Positions 9,052-17,584 are shown, counted from the stretch's first letter. The stretch is DNA of 64,000 bases from JAWKXU01 sp020446465 (GCA_041396845.1 JAWKXU010000004.1:248001-312000), one strand, 5' to 3'. A program made the numbers and translations. The notes: generated by a model from the sequence alone, not told the origin.

Positions 9052-9624
9052 ATGATCAACCGTATCCGCGATGTCCGAACGCAAAAGGGTCTTACTCTGG
9101 CAGAAGTGGCCGAATCCTGCTCCCCGCCCACCACCGCACAAACGATCGGGCGGCTCGAGACGGGGATGCGTAACCTTTCCCTTGCCTGGATGAACCGGAT
9201 TGCGGCTGCGCTTGGCGTCGAACCCGAAACGCTGGTCCGCAGCGACCACGACGATACACCGCGCATGGTCGCCACGCTGACCGATAGCGGCGCCCAGGCG
9301 CTTTCCGCGCCGATGGATGCCGTGTTGCCGACAGACCTTGACGCCGGAGCGCCCTTGCTGGCCGTTCATGTTGAGGCCACCTGCGGGGAATATCGCAGCG
9401 GTGACCAGATATGGCTGCGCCAGATTGCCATGGAGGACACGGCCAAAGCCATCAATCGTGATGTGCTGGTGCCGCGCCCCGGTGGCCGTTTCGCCTTTGG
9501 CCGACTGATCGACCGGCAAGGCACGCTGGTCGGCATACTGCCGCCCGGCATGGGACAACGCCAGATTGTTATCGATAATCCGCCATGGATCGCCGTTGCA
9601 CAGATGCTGGTGCGTCCATTGTGA
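9052..9624 (+). CDS. XRE-type regulator with S24/LexA-like C-domain
   Basis: 190 residues. N-terminal helix-turn-helix at about 1-60 (IRDVRTQKGLTLAEVAESC, then AQTIGRLETGMRNLSLAWMNRIAAALGV). The C-terminal 90 residues resemble the S24/LexA fold (HVEATCGEYRSGDQIWL through VIDNPPWIAVAQML), but I see no clear Ser-Lys pair, so self-cleavage is doubtful. ATG 9052 is chosen; a TTG at 9025 in frame would lie inside the palindrome. The palindrome directly in front suggests autorepression. A Caulobacter XRE repressor (RogA) is known to hold down GTA activators; this gene sits beside a DUF6456 gene in a comparable way, but the equivalence is inferred. Its stop overlaps the next start (GTGA). Confidence 0.83.
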   Translation: MINRIRDVRTQKGLTLAEVAESCSPPTTAQTIGRLETGMRNLSLAWMNRIAAALGVEPETLVRSDHDDTPRMVATLTDSGAQALSAPMDAVLPTDLDAGAPLLAVHVEATCGEYRSGDQIWLRQIAMEDTAKAINRDVLVPRPGGRFAFGRLIDRQGTLVGILPPGMGQRQIVIDNPPWIAVAQMLVRPL

Positions 9625-10808
9625 GCAGCCTTATACCTCGCCGCGTGTTGTCCATCGCAACGCTTTACCCAAACAGTCACACCCCCCGTTTCGGCACATT
9701 CGTAGCGCGTTCGCTTGAGGCGCTGGCAGCGCGGGGCGATTGGGACGTGACGGTCATCAATCCCATCGGACTGCCACCAATCCGGTTCGGGCGCTACGCC
9801 GCGCTGGCCAGCGCAGCGAACAGCGGGGTGGAGCATGGCGTTTCGGTCTATCGGCCTACTTTCACGCTCATTCCCCGATTTGGCGGGCGCTTCAACCCTG
9901 CGCTAATTGCTCGCGCCGTTCTGCCACTTGCCCGTAAGCTCCATGCAGAACGCCCGTTCGATATTGTCGACGCGCAGTTCTTTTACCCGGATGGCCCGGC
10001 AGCGGCCCGCATCGCAGCAGCGTTGGGCCTGCCGCTTTCGATCAAGGCGCGCGGGGCGGATATCTCCTACTGGGGGGCAAAACCTTATGCGCTGCGCCAG
10101 ATGCAGGCAGCGGCAGACCGGGCAAGCGGGCTATTGGCCGTCAGCGAGGCGCTCGCGCGTGATATGGCCGCGATTGGTCTGCCGAAAAAGAAAATGACGA
10201 TTCATTACACGGGGCTGGATCGCGCCCGCTTTACACCACACGACCGTTCAGCAGCTCGCAAAACACTGGCGGAAAACCATGGGATTCCAAACGAGGGCAA
10301 TCTTCTGGCAACTGTCGGTGCGCTTATCCAGCGCAAAGGTCAGGCACTGGTTGTGGAGGCTTTGGCCAGCTTGCCGGGAACACGGCTGGCACTGGTGGGA
10401 ACGGGGGAAGACAAGGCCCGGCTGGAACAGCAGGCCCGAACACTGGGCCTTGCTGATCGTGTGCATTTCCTCGGCTCGCTCGATCATGGGCAGATTCCGG
10501 TCCTGCTATCGGCAGCGCAAGCAATGGTGCTCCCCTCCGCCAGCGAAGGGCTGGCCAATGCCTGGGTCGAAGCGCTCGCTTGCGGAACACCGCTGGTGAT
10601 TACAAACGCAGGCGGCGCGCGCGAACTGGTACAAGACCCCAGCGCAGGCGCGATCGTGGAGCGCACCCCTGCAGCAATTGCCGACGCCATTCGCCTATTG
10701 TTGGCTGCCCCGCCTTCACCCGCCGCAGTGGCCCAAAATGCGAGCCGGTTCAGCTGGGAAAAGAACGCCGAAAAGCTCAGCCAATACTACGGCAGCATAG
10801 TCGGATAA
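9621..10808 (+). CDS. GT4-family glycosyltransferase
   Basis: 395-residue GT-B fold glycosyltransferase. N-terminal domain with LSIATLYPNSHTPRFGTFVARSLEAL; C-terminal domain with LLATVGALIQRKGQALVVEAL, ALVGTGEDKARLEQQA, and the EX7E nucleotide-sugar motif in PSASEGLANAWVEALACGTPLV. Similar proteins build exopolysaccharide or lipid-linked glycans, but donor and acceptor are unknown. GTG 9621 is taken as start because it overlaps the XRE gene's TGA, implying translational coupling; the frame is open further upstream. Ends exactly against secF, which is convergent. Confidence 0.85.
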   Translation: MSSLIPRRVLSIATLYPNSHTPRFGTFVARSLEALAARGDWDVTVINPIGLPPIRFGRYAALASAANSGVEHGVSVYRPTFTLIPRFGGRFNPALIARAVLPLARKLHAERPFDIVDAQFFYPDGPAAARIAAALGLPLSIKARGADISYWGAKPYALRQMQAAADRASGLLAVSEALARDMAAIGLPKKKMTIHYTGLDRARFTPHDRSAARKTLAENHGIPNEGNLLATVGALIQRKGQALVVEALASLPGTRLALVGTGEDKARLEQQARTLGLADRVHFLGSLDHGQIPVLLSAAQAMVLPSASEGLANAWVEALACGTPLVITNAGGARELVQDPSAGAIVERTPAAIADAIRLLLAAPPSPAAVAQNASRFSWEKNAEKLSQYYGSIVG

Positions 10809-11795
10809 TCAGGCCTGTGCGCCGTCATCACGGGCCATGCGCTGCTGACGCTCCTCCGCCGACTCGGCTGGCACAAAGCTTTCAGGCGTCACGCCCAGCC
10901 AGATGAGAATCGGTGCGGCCATATAGATAGAACTATAGGTGCCAACGAAGATGCCCAGCGTAATCGCCGCGGTAAAGCCGAACAGGCTGGCCGGTCCGAA
11001 TGCCAGCAGCGCCCCCAGCACGATCAACAGGGTCAGCGATGTCATCACCGTTCGCGCGAGCGTTTCATTCACCGACAGGTCGAGCAGCTCGAACATCTGC
11101 ATCTTGCGATATTTCTTCAGGTTTTCGCGGATACGGTCATAAACGACAATCGTATCGTTCAGCGAATAACCGATAATGGTAAGGATCGCCGCCACGATGT
11201 TGAGGTCAAACTCCAGCTGGAACAGCGCGAACATGCCCAGTGTCAATGATACGTCGTGCACCAGCGCAAACAGCGCGCCCACGCCAAACTGCCATTCAAA
11301 GCGGACCCAGATGTAAATCGAAATCGCAATCATCGCCGCGATCAATGCGTAAGCGGCGGTGGTGAACAACTCCCCGGAAACCTTGCCCGATACCGAGTCC
11401 ACCCCGTCAATCCGCGCATCGTCATGACCATCGCGCACCGTTGCCACAACCTTGCGGGTCATGTTCTCCGACAGTGCCGGATCTTGTGCCGCACCTTCTG
11501 GCAGGCGCATACGGATCGAGACTTCGTTCGGCGCCCCGAACCGCTGGATGATGGGTTCACCATAGCCCAGCTTGCCAATTTCCTTCCGCAGTTCACCGAC
11601 AGGTGCTTCGGCACTTTCGGTAAAGGTTGCCCGGATCATCTGTCCCCCGACGAAATCGACGCCGAGGTTAAGGCCGCGCGTCGCCACCAGAGTCAGGCTG
11701 GCAGCAATCAGCAGGCAGCTAATGACGTAGAAAGGCACCCGCCAGCGCAGGAAATGGATGTTCGTGTCTTCGGGAACGAGCTTGAGAAGTTTCAT
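10809..11795 (-). CDS. secF: Protein translocase subunit SecF
   Basis: 328-residue inner-membrane protein of the SecDF complex, which uses the proton gradient to pull secreted proteins across the membrane. N-terminal span (VISCLLIAASLTLVATRGLNLGVDFVGG), a periplasmic P4 domain of about 90 residues, and five further spans with the family signature GYSLNDTIVVYDRIREN near residue 220. Third gene of yajC-secD-secF, 10 bases after secD. Confidence 0.96.
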   Translation of the reverse strand: MKLLKLVPEDTNIHFLRWRVPFYVISCLLIAASLTLVATRGLNLGVDFVGGQMIRATFTESAEAPVGELRKEIGKLGYGEPIIQRFGAPNEVSIRMRLPEGAAQDPALSENMTRKVVATVRDGHDDARIDGVDSVSGKVSGELFTTAAYALIAAMIAISIYIWVRFEWQFGVGALFALVHDVSLTLGMFALFQLEFDLNIVAAILTIIGYSLNDTIVVYDRIRENLKKYRKMQMFELLDLSVNETLARTVMTSLTLLIVLGALLAFGPASLFGFTAAITLGIFVGTYSSIYMAAPILIWLGVTPESFVPAESAEERQQRMARDDGAQA

Positions 11796-11805
11796 GGCCG
11801 GTTCC

Positions 11806-13410
11806 TCAGATATTGATGTCGTGCGGGCGGGCCTTGCGAAGCCAGCCGGCGACCCACAAACGCGTCATGGTAACAGCGGTAAAGACGGACGTGACGATAC
11901 CGATCATAAGCACGACCGCAAACCCGCGCACCGGACCGGAGCCGAACAGGAACAACAGGACCGCCGCAATCACGTTGGTGATGTTGGCGTCCATGATCGC
12001 GCGGCTGGCCTCACGATAGCCGTTTTCAACCGCCGCGATAACGCGCCGCCCGCGTTTTCGCTCTTCGCGTATTCGTTCATTAATCAGCACGTTGGCATCG
12101 ACCGCCGCACCGATTGTCAGCACAAAGCCGGCAATACCGGGCAGCGTCAGTGTCGTATTGGCAATCGCCATGACGCCCAGAATCATGAGCACATTGATGA
12201 CAAGTGCGGCATTGGCAAAAAGCCCAAACCGTCCATAACTCACAGCAATCAGGACCATGACCGCAATCGCACCGATGGCCATGGCGATCACGCCCTTGCG
12301 GATCGAATCCGCACCGAGATCAGGGCCGACTGTGCGCTCTTCAACCACCTTGAGATCGACCGGCAAGGCGCCTGAACGCAGCGAAATGGCAAGCTGGTTT
12401 GCGCTATCAACCGTGAAACTGCCGGAAATCTGGGCGCTGCCGCCCAGAATCGGCTCATTGATGTTGGGGGCTGACAGAACCTTGCCGTCCAGAATGATGG
12501 CAAAGGGCTTGTTGACGTTTTCAGTCGTCAGTTTTGCGAACTTCGCACCGCCCTGCTGATTGAACGTGATCGACACCACCGGTTCGTTGGTCTGGCCATC
12601 GAAAGTCTGCTGTGCGTTGGTCAGCGAATCACCCTTGATACCGCCAAGCCGGCGCACGGCGATGCCCGCCACACCTGTCGTTTCAGGGTTGGCATAAGGC
12701 ACGATTTCACTGCCCGGAGGGGCGATACCCTGCGCCACATCACTGGGCAGCGCGTTCGTATCGACGAGCTTGAACTCCAGCTTTGCAGTCTGCCCCAACA
12801 AGTCTTTCAGCTTTTTGGGATCATCAAGCCCCGGCACCTGCACGACAATCCGCTGGTCGCCCTGCCGGATGATTGTCGGCTCTCGCGTGCCGAGCGCGTC
12901 GATACGTTTACGCACAACTTCGGTTGCGCTGTCCATCGCCTGCGTAACCGCCTGGTTCAGCCCTTCCTGCGTCTGCGTGAGCACGAATCGGCTGCCATCC
13001 ACCACCTCGATCCGCCAGTCACGCTGGCCAGTCAGCCCCGCGCCGGTTGTAAGGGGAAGAATAGCTTCGCGCGCTGCATCAACCTGAGTCGGATCGTCCA
13101 GCAGGAAAGAGAGCCTGCCATCCTTGCTGGATATATCGCCCACCCGAATCCGCGGTTCAGCCCGTTTCAACGCGCCTCGCACCGCCTCATCCATCGATTC
13201 GAGCCGCTGCGCCGCAACTTGCGTCGGGTCCGCTTCCAGCAGGATGTGGCTACCGCCAGCAAGGTCCAGCCCAAGATTGACACGCGGGTCAGGAAGAGAG
13301 GCAGGCCATGACCCGCCCGCAACCGATACCAGCGAGGGCGCTGCGGCCAGAACGCCGATCAGCGTAATGGCCCAAAGCCAGATCTTCTTCCAGCGGGGAA
13401 AGTCCAGCAT
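11806..13410 (-). CDS. secD: Protein translocase subunit SecD
   Basis: 534-residue partner of SecF. It has an N-terminal span, the DPRVNLGLDLAGGSHI strand, the large periplasmic P1 domain (about 50-350, including RIDALGTREPTI and IVVQVPGLDDPKKL), then a C-terminal RND-like membrane domain with PGIAGFVLTIGAAVDANVLINERIREE, which carries the conserved acidic residue. Lies 8 bases downstream of yajC in the same operon. Confidence 0.96.
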   Translation of the reverse strand: MLDFPRWKKIWLWAITLIGVLAAAPSLVSVAGGSWPASLPDPRVNLGLDLAGGSHILLEADPTQVAAQRLESMDEAVRGALKRAEPRIRVGDISSKDGRLSFLLDDPTQVDAAREAILPLTTGAGLTGQRDWRIEVVDGSRFVLTQTQEGLNQAVTQAMDSATEVVRKRIDALGTREPTIIRQGDQRIVVQVPGLDDPKKLKDLLGQTAKLEFKLVDTNALPSDVAQGIAPPGSEIVPYANPETTGVAGIAVRRLGGIKGDSLTNAQQTFDGQTNEPVVSITFNQQGGAKFAKLTTENVNKPFAIILDGKVLSAPNINEPILGGSAQISGSFTVDSANQLAISLRSGALPVDLKVVEERTVGPDLGADSIRKGVIAMAIGAIAVMVLIAVSYGRFGLFANAALVINVLMILGVMAIANTTLTLPGIAGFVLTIGAAVDANVLINERIREERKRGRRVIAAVENGYREASRAIMDANITNVIAAVLLFLFGSGPVRGFAVVLMIGIVTSVFTAVTMTRLWVAGWLRKARPHDINI

Positions 13411-13418
13411 GGCAGCGA

Positions 13419-13748
13419 TCAGTCGTTCGCAGCGGCAGTGCCGCCCGGAGGAATGATGTCACCGATCGTGCTTTTCACTGCCTTGACCCGCACGCCCTGC
13501 GCGATTTCGAGTTCGGCATAATGTTCATCCACCTTGATGACTTTGCCGATCACGCCGCCTGCAGTGACGACCTGATCACCTTTCTTCATTTCCGAGATTT
13601 TCTGGGCATGTTCTTTCTGCCGGCGCATCTGCGGGCGAATGATAAGGAACCAGAAAATAACGCCCATGCCGACAAGCGGGAGCATCTGAATCCAGAACGG
13701 CGGGGCTTCACCAGCCCCCGATGCTGCGGCGGAAAGAAGTTCGATCAT
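13419..13748 (-). CDS. yajC: Preprotein translocase subunit YajC
   Basis: 109-residue single-span protein associated with SecDF. Membrane helix PLVGMGVIFWFLIIRPQMRR at about residues 22-41, then the small cytoplasmic domain with EMKKGDQVVTAGGVIGKV and AELEIAQGVRVKAVKSTI. The frame extends upstream to 13940 without typical sequence; the ATG at 13748 gives the normal family N-terminus. First gene of the yajC-secD-secF operon. Confidence 0.93.
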   Translation of the reverse strand: MIELLSAAASGAGEAPPFWIQMLPLVGMGVIFWFLIIRPQMRRQKEHAQKISEMKKGDQVVTAGGVIGKVIKVDEHYAELEIAQGVRVKAVKSTIGDIIPPGGTAAAND

Positions 13749-13965
13749 GGTTGCGTCATCACCTAAATTTTCGATCCAGCCGCCATCTGCCGACTGATTG
13801 CCTGCCTGTAACCTGTGGTACAAGGCGCGGCTTGTTAACCCGAATTTACTTCCGGTCAGGGCCGGAATGCTTGCGCGCCTAGCAATAAAGGTCAGTCGGT
13901 GCAACGCGCCTCCACAACACGCATTGGATGGAATTTTCACAGCTTCGGCAACACACCATGCTTGC

Positions 13966-13998
13966 GCCGCTTGAATTGCGGCGAAGCAGTGCTATAGG
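13966..13998 (+). promoter_or_regulatory. Probable tRNA-Pro promoter
   Basis: CGCTTGAATT about 13968-13977 and GCTATAG at 13991-13997 resemble the alphaproteobacterial TTGAC / GCTATA pattern and sit about 15-45 bases before the tRNA-Pro. The rest of 13749-14013 (upstream of yajC) shows no gene. Confidence 0.4.
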
Positions 13999-14013
13999 GC
14001 CGCCTTCCACGGT

Positions 14014-14090
14014 CGGGACGTAGCGCAGCCTGGTAGCGCATCACACTGGGGGTGTGGGGGTCGGAGGTTCGAATCCTCTCGTCCCGACCA
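14014..14090 (+). tRNA. tRNA-Pro (anticodon GGG)
   Basis: A 77-base cloverleaf. Acceptor CGGGACG pairs with CGTCCCG, the T-loop is GGTTCGAATCC, and CCA is encoded at 14088-14090. The anticodon loop CTGGGGG gives GGG and closely follows the E. coli proline GGG tRNA. Confidence 0.95.
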
Positions 14091-14123
14091 AAGGATCATG
14101 CAGCCAATTCTGGCACGCATAAT

Positions 14124-14147
14124 TTTCCTACATGAACCAATTTGGTT
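14124..14147 (+). promoter_or_regulatory. Shared control element upstream of the holin gene
   Basis: TTTCCTACATGAACC at 14124-14138 overlaps the palindrome AACCAATTTGGTT at 14135-14147. Both are exact copies of sequences in the DUF6456/XRE intergenic region. The 15-mer ends 45 bases before the holin ATG, against 47 bases for the DUF6456 gene, in the same relative orientation. This indicates shared regulation of the two genes. Confidence 0.7.
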
Positions 14148-14183
14148 ACTCAGGGCGCGAATCGCACTCTGGAGCTACCGTTC

Positions 14184-14597
14184 ATGGCCATTCTCGAAGC
14201 ACTTATCGCCCCGATTGCCTCCATCATCGACAAGGTCATTCCAGACAAGGCGGCCCGCGATCAGGCAAAACTGGAACTGCTGAAGCTGCAAGGTTCGCAG
14301 GAGATGGAATCGATTCAGGCCCGGCTGTCCGCCATTGTCGCCGAAGCCAACTCGCAAGACCCGTGGACCAGCCGCGCACGACCCAGTTTCCTTTATGTCA
14401 TGTATGCCATGATACTCTGGGCTATTCCCATGGGACTGCTCGCTGCATGGGAACCGCGCGCCGCGCGCGATATTGCCGCCGGCATGAACGCATACCTCAA
14501 CGGATTGCCGGAACCGCTCTACGCGCTGTTTGGCACCGGATACCTTGGCTACACAGTCGCGCGGCAGTGGGGCAAAGCCAAAGGCATTGACAAGTAA
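14184..14597 (+). CDS. Holin of the 3TM type (orphan)
   Basis: 137-residue protein. N-terminal amphipathic stretch LEALIAPIASIIDKVIPDKAARDQAKLELLKLQ, then hydrophobic segments SFLYVMYAMILWAIPMGLLAAW and a C-terminal LYALFGTGYLGYTVARQWGKAKG. This is the pattern of 3TM holins found in prophages and gene transfer agents, which open the inner membrane for endolysin release. GGAG at about 14172 supports the ATG at 14184. No endolysin, capsid or terminase gene is adjacent. Its upstream element is shared with the DUF6456/XRE locus, suggesting it is a lysis gene under that control. Confidence 0.75.
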   Translation: MAILEALIAPIASIIDKVIPDKAARDQAKLELLKLQGSQEMESIQARLSAIVAEANSQDPWTSRARPSFLYVMYAMILWAIPMGLLAAWEPRAARDIAAGMNAYLNGLPEPLYALFGTGYLGYTVARQWGKAKGIDK

Positions 14598-14604
14598 TCA
14601 GCGA

Positions 14605-14629
14605 GCCGCCCCGTCGACAACCGGGCGGC
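14605..14629. terminator. Hairpin after the holin gene
   Basis: GCCGCCC at 14605-14611 and GGGCGGC at 14623-14629 form a 7-base stem with an 11-base loop directly after the holin stop. There is no clear T-run, so it may be a weak terminator or just a hairpin. Confidence 0.35.
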
Positions 14630-14680
14630 ATCCCCCTATGGCCCCATGCGTCGTCACAACCGTTTCTGCATGGGGCAATC

Positions 14681-15118
14681 ATGGCCAAGCCTGTCGTCTA
14701 TGTTCTTAATGGACCCAATCTCAACCTGCTCGGTTTGCGGGAGCCGGAAATCTACGGGTCCGACACGCTGGACGATATTGCAGGAATGCTGGAAGACCGG
14801 GCGCGGGAACTGGGGCTCGACATAGAAATGCGCCAGTCCAACCATGAAGGACACCTGGTTGACTGGCTGCATGAAGCCCAGGCTGAAGAGGCAAAAGCGG
14901 TTCTGCTGAACGCTGCTGCCTATACCCATACGTCCATCGCCATCCTTGATGCGATAAAGGCGATCCGAACGCCGGTGATCGAGGTGCATCTGTCCGACCC
15001 CATGACACGCGAGTCATTCCGCCATGTCAGCTATGTCGGCATGGGCGCAGTTGCCGAAGTCAAGGGTCTGGGCGCGCGCAGTTACCTCGTGGCGCTGGAA
15101 AAAGCGGCGGAACTTTAA
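14681..15118 (+). CDS. aroQ: Type II 3-dehydroquinate dehydratase
   Basis: 145-residue dodecameric-type dehydroquinase of the shikimate pathway. Family marks: NGPNLNLLGLREPEIYG at the N-terminus with the catalytic Tyr loop, RQSNHEGHLVDWLHEA, NAAAYTHTSIAILDAI, and EVHLSDP with the second His. Followed by accB and accC, a common order in alphaproteobacteria. Confidence 0.95.
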   Translation: MAKPVVYVLNGPNLNLLGLREPEIYGSDTLDDIAGMLEDRARELGLDIEMRQSNHEGHLVDWLHEAQAEEAKAVLLNAAAYTHTSIAILDAIKAIRTPVIEVHLSDPMTRESFRHVSYVGMGAVAEVKGLGARSYLVALEKAAEL

Positions 15119-15235
15119 CCTCCCGGACGGAAAAATCGCGCCAGTATAGTGGATTTGACGCCTCTGCCCCCTTGCCAGCATCCGCGCAGGTCAGCATAGC
15201 GGATGCCAATCCAATAGTGATCCCATGAGGAACAG

Positions 15236-15721
15236 ATGGCCGAAAACAAGGGCGCAGCCGCTTCTGGCGGAATGAATATCGACAGGAAGCTGGTCCGCGA
15301 ACTGGCGGAAATGCTCGGCGAAACGGGCCTGAGTGAAATCGAGGTCGAGGACGGCGATCGCAAGATCCGCGTCTCGCGCGCGGCAACCGCTGCCGTGGTT
15401 GCCCCTGCCCCGCTGCCAGTGGCACACGCGCCGGCCGCTTCCGCTGCACCAGCACCCGATGCAAGTGCCGCACCTGCCGCAGTTGATGGCAATGCCGTCA
15501 AATCGCCCATGGTTGGAACGGCTTATCTGTCCTCTGAACCGGGTGCGCCCCCGTTCGTGACTGTCGGCAAGCAAGTCAGCGCAGGCGAAACATTGCTGAT
15601 TGTGGAAGCCATGAAAGTGATGAACCCGATCACCGCGCCATCAGGCGGCACGGTAAAGGCGATCCTGGTCGATAACGCACAGCCGGTCGAGTTTGACCAG
15701 CCGCTCGTGGTTATTGGCTAA
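15236..15721 (+). CDS. accB: Biotin carboxyl carrier protein of acetyl-CoA carboxylase
   Basis: 161 residues. N-terminal domain KLVRELAEMLGETGLSEIEVEDGDRKIRVSR, an Ala/Pro-rich flexible linker (about 50-85), then a biotinyl domain with the biotinylated Lys in EAMKVMN near residue 128. It carries biotin-CO2 between AccC and the carboxyltransferase in fatty-acid synthesis. 15 bases upstream of accC. Confidence 0.96.
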   Translation: MAENKGAAASGGMNIDRKLVRELAEMLGETGLSEIEVEDGDRKIRVSRAATAAVVAPAPLPVAHAPAASAAPAPDASAAPAAVDGNAVKSPMVGTAYLSSEPGAPPFVTVGKQVSAGETLLIVEAMKVMNPITAPSGGTVKAILVDNAQPVEFDQPLVVIG

Positions 15722-15736
15722 GGCCGCGCGTCGCTT

Positions 15737-17089
15737 ATGCCGATTACCCGCCTGCTCATTGCCAATCGCGGCGAAATTGCGTTGCGAATCCACCGTGCGG
15801 CTCACGAAATGGGCATCGAGACGGTTGCCGTTCATTCGACAGCCGATGCCGATGCGATGCATGTGCGTCTGGCGGACCACGCCATCTGCATCGGTCCACC
15901 CGCAGCGAGTGAAAGCTACCTTAACATCGCGGCGATCATTTCGGCGGCGGAAATTTCCGGCGCAGACGCGATCCACCCCGGCTATGGCTTCCTGTCAGAA
16001 AACGCCAAGTTCGCTGACATCGTGGAAGCGCACGACATCGCATGGATCGGCCCCAAGCCTGAACATATCCGCACGATGGGCGACAAGGTTGAGGCCAAGC
16101 GCACCGCTGGCGCGCTGGGTCTGCCTTTGGTGCCGGGGTCTGACGGCGCTGTCGAAACAATCGAGGAAGCGCGCAAAGTCGCCGCGGAGATCGGCTATCC
16201 GGTGCTGGTGAAAGCCGCCAGCGGCGGTGGCGGGCGCGGCATGAAAGTCGTTGCCGACGAAACCGTGCTGGAAACGGCAATCAGTCAGGCTCGCAGCGAA
16301 GCGAAATCGGCGTTCGGCGATGACACCGTCTATCTGGAAAAATATCTCGGCAATCCCCGCCACATTGAATTTCAGGTCTTTGGTGATGGCAAGGGCAAGG
16401 CTATCCACCTTGGCGAGCGCGATTGTTCACTGCAACGGCGCCACCAGAAAGTTCTGGAAGAGGCCCCCTCACCCGTCATCACTCCCGAAGAGCGTGAGCG
16501 TATGGGCAAGGTCGTGGCCGACGCCATGGCCAAGATGGGCTATCGCGGGGCTGGCACTATCGAGTTCCTGTGGGAAGACGGGGCGTTCTACTTCATCGAA
16601 ATGAACACCCGCCTTCAGGTCGAACATCCGGTTACGGAATCGATTACCGGCGTCGATCTGGTGCGCGAACAGATTCGCATTGCCGAGGGCAAACCGCTGT
16701 CTGTCACGCAGGATGAGCTGCGCTTTACCGGCCATGCGATCGAGTGCCGCATCAATGCGGAGGATGCGTGGAACTTCACGCCCTCACCCGGCGAAGTCAC
16801 CAACTACCATGCTGCGGGCGGTATGCATGTGCGCGTCGATTCGGGGCTTTATACCGGGTATCGTATCCCGCCTTATTACGATTCGATGATCGCAAAGCTG
16901 ATCGTTTATGGGCGCACCCGCGAAGGGTGCATCATGCGCCTGAAACGCGCGCTTGGGGAAATGGTTGTGGAAGGCGTAAAAACCTCGATCCCGCTCCACG
17001 AAGCATTGCTGAACGAGCCAGATTTCCTGAATGGTGACTATACGATCAAATGGCTGGAGGAGTGGCTGGCGCGCCGCAACGAAGCCTGA
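15737..17089 (+). CDS. accC: Biotin carboxylase subunit of acetyl-CoA carboxylase
   Basis: 450-residue ATP-grasp enzyme that carboxylates biotin on AccB. N-terminal LLIANRGEIALRI, the glycine-rich ATP lid AASGGGGRGMKVV, HIEFQVFGD, QRRHQKVLEEAPSP, and the catalytic EMNTRLQVEHPVTE. Length equals that of E. coli AccC (449). Transcribed with accB. Confidence 0.97.
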   Translation: MPITRLLIANRGEIALRIHRAAHEMGIETVAVHSTADADAMHVRLADHAICIGPPAASESYLNIAAIISAAEISGADAIHPGYGFLSENAKFADIVEAHDIAWIGPKPEHIRTMGDKVEAKRTAGALGLPLVPGSDGAVETIEEARKVAAEIGYPVLVKAASGGGGRGMKVVADETVLETAISQARSEAKSAFGDDTVYLEKYLGNPRHIEFQVFGDGKGKAIHLGERDCSLQRRHQKVLEEAPSPVITPEERERMGKVVADAMAKMGYRGAGTIEFLWEDGAFYFIEMNTRLQVEHPVTESITGVDLVREQIRIAEGKPLSVTQDELRFTGHAIECRINAEDAWNFTPSPGEVTNYHAAGGMHVRVDSGLYTGYRIPPYYDSMIAKLIVYGRTREGCIMRLKRALGEMVVEGVKTSIPLHEALLNEPDFLNGDYTIKWLEEWLARRNEA

Positions 17090-17113
17090 TCGTCAGCAGT
17101 TATGCCGGCACAG

Positions 17114-17584
17114 TCAGTCGACCGGAACCGGGACTCCGGGCAACTGTTTGGCCGTGCGGATGACCAGTGAAGTCTTGACGCTTGCAACATTGGGCTGTGT
17201 CGTCAGGCGGCTTGTCAAAAACTCCTGAAATGCCTGGAGATCCTTGCTCACGATTTTCAGGATGAAGTCAATTTCGCCATTCAGCATGTGGCATTCGCGC
17301 ACTTCTGGCAGAGAGCGCATATGCTCTTCAAACTGGCGCAGATCATTTTCGGCCTGACTTTTCAGGCTGACCAGAGCGAAAACCATGATTGAAAAGCCCA
17401 GGCTTACCGGGTCTATTTCCGCGTGATACCCGCGGATAATGCCATTTTCTTCCAGTGCCCGGACACGGCGCAGGCAAGGTGGCGCGGTCAACCCGACCCG
17501 CTTGGCCAGTTCCACATTCGTCACCCGGCCTTCGTCCTGCAGCTCTGCAAGAAGCCTGTGATCGATTTCATCAAGATTGGGCAT
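17114..17584 (-). CDS. Lrp/AsnC-family transcriptional regulator
   Basis: 156 residues. Winged helix-turn-helix at 4-60 (LDEIDHRLLAELQDEGRVTNVELAKRV; recognition helix APPCLRRVRALEE) and a C-terminal RAM ligand-binding domain (FALVSLKSQAENDLRQFEEHM, SLPEVRECHMLNGEIDFILKIV). Probably senses an amino acid; the regulon is unknown. Convergent with accC and divergent from the kinase-like gene at 17807. Confidence 0.92.
   Translation of the reverse strand: MPNLDEIDHRLLAELQDEGRVTNVELAKRVGLTAPPCLRRVRALEENGIIRGYHAEIDPVSLGFSIMVFALVSLKSQAENDLRQFEEHMRSLPEVRECHMLNGEIDFILKIVSKDLQAFQEFLTSRLTTQPNVASVKTSLVIRTAKQLPGVPVPVD

Noticed and set aside
13749..13940. 64-residue N-terminal extension of yajC
   Set aside because: It has no membrane or conserved features, while the ATG at 13748 gives the normal YajC length of about 110 residues.
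14014..14597. tRNA-Pro plus holin considered as a prophage attachment scar
   Set aside because: No integrase and no repeat of the tRNA 3' end was seen downstream up to accB; the surrounding genes are core.
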